Shown here: piece by piece, positions 12,192-12,195 of the stretch
Layout of the letters: each line of letters begins with the position of its first letter
How positions within the stretch are numbered: the stretch's first letter is position 1
The notes under the pieces: generated by a model
Databases searched by the model: none
Told to the model about the DNA's origin: nothing
What the model saw: the letters and a program-made list of their open reading frames with translations, nothing else
NCBI GenBank assembly: GCA_028289805.1
Contig: JANQNI010000060.1
Location: forward strand, 1 to 12,195
Direction: 5' to 3'
Source: Thermoplasmatota archaeon
Lineage (GTDB): Archaea; Thermoplasmatota; E2; JACPAO01; JAHFTW01
DNA length: 12,195 nt
Made by a program: the position numbers and the translations under genes

Positions 12192-12195
12192 ATGT
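12192..12195 (+). CDS. Predicted start of a gene continuing beyond the window
   Basis: Only the ATG and one further base are visible. The call rests entirely on the TATA box 25 nt upstream and on the recurring box-to-start spacing elsewhere in the window. The product cannot be known from here. Confidence 0.42.

Overview
This is a gene-dense, very GC-rich stretch (roughly 70% by eye) that reads as archaeal, most likely euryarchaeal. The strongest evidence is a full-length purP, an enzyme of the archaeal purine pathway. Supporting it are a DUF2683-type antitoxin with a RelE toxin, an AbrB/PIN toxin-antitoxin pair, three short Sec/lipobox lipoproteins, and A/T-rich TATA-like boxes centred about 25-28 nt before start codons, as expected for leaderless archaeal mRNAs. 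I cannot settle the phylum; a high-GC Thermoplasmatota or a haloarchaeal relative would both fit.

Layout. Positions 1-334 hold the end of a SAM-dependent methyltransferase. Positions 443-1042 are an AbrB-PIN (VapBC-like) module whose TATA box lies inside a perfect 10-bp inverted repeat. A short-chain dehydrogenase (1103-1972) faces a previously unlisted 57-residue cysteine-rich gene on the minus strand (1979-2152). Positions 2243-2771 are a second toxin-antitoxin module (DUF2683 plus RelE) behind a second palindromic promoter. Its stop codon interlocks with that of a low-GC, single-membrane-pass gene on the minus strand (2768-3157). That gene is the last of an apparent minus-strand operon: DUF4097-like lipoprotein (4377-5885), purP (3178-4356), small membrane protein. 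Divergent from it are two tandem paralogous lipoproteins (6007-7217). A minus-strand pair follows: an OPT-family oligopeptide transporter (7589-9637) and a PqqD-like protein (7230-7562). Divergent from the transporter is a tightly coupled pair: a membrane-anchored beta-rich protein (9742-10338) and an SNF/LeuT-family sodium symporter (10340-11758). A 52-residue tail-anchored protein lies on the minus strand (11884-12042). At the right edge a strong TATA box precedes an ATG that begins just before the window ends.

How it works together. The right half is a cell-envelope and uptake region: lipoproteins, a peptide transporter and an amino-acid-type symporter, arranged as divergent pairs. The left part, about 440-3160, has an accessory character, with two toxin-antitoxin modules, an orphan Cys-rich protein and a compositionally foreign gene. 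The best candidates for something undescribed are the Cys-rich 57-residue gene, the paired lipoproteins with conserved terminal cysteines, the symporter with its co-encoded extracytoplasmic partner, and the palindrome-embedded TATA operators. No gene-free stretch exceeds 300 bases. I saw no rRNA, tRNA, CRISPR array, transposase or replication origin.
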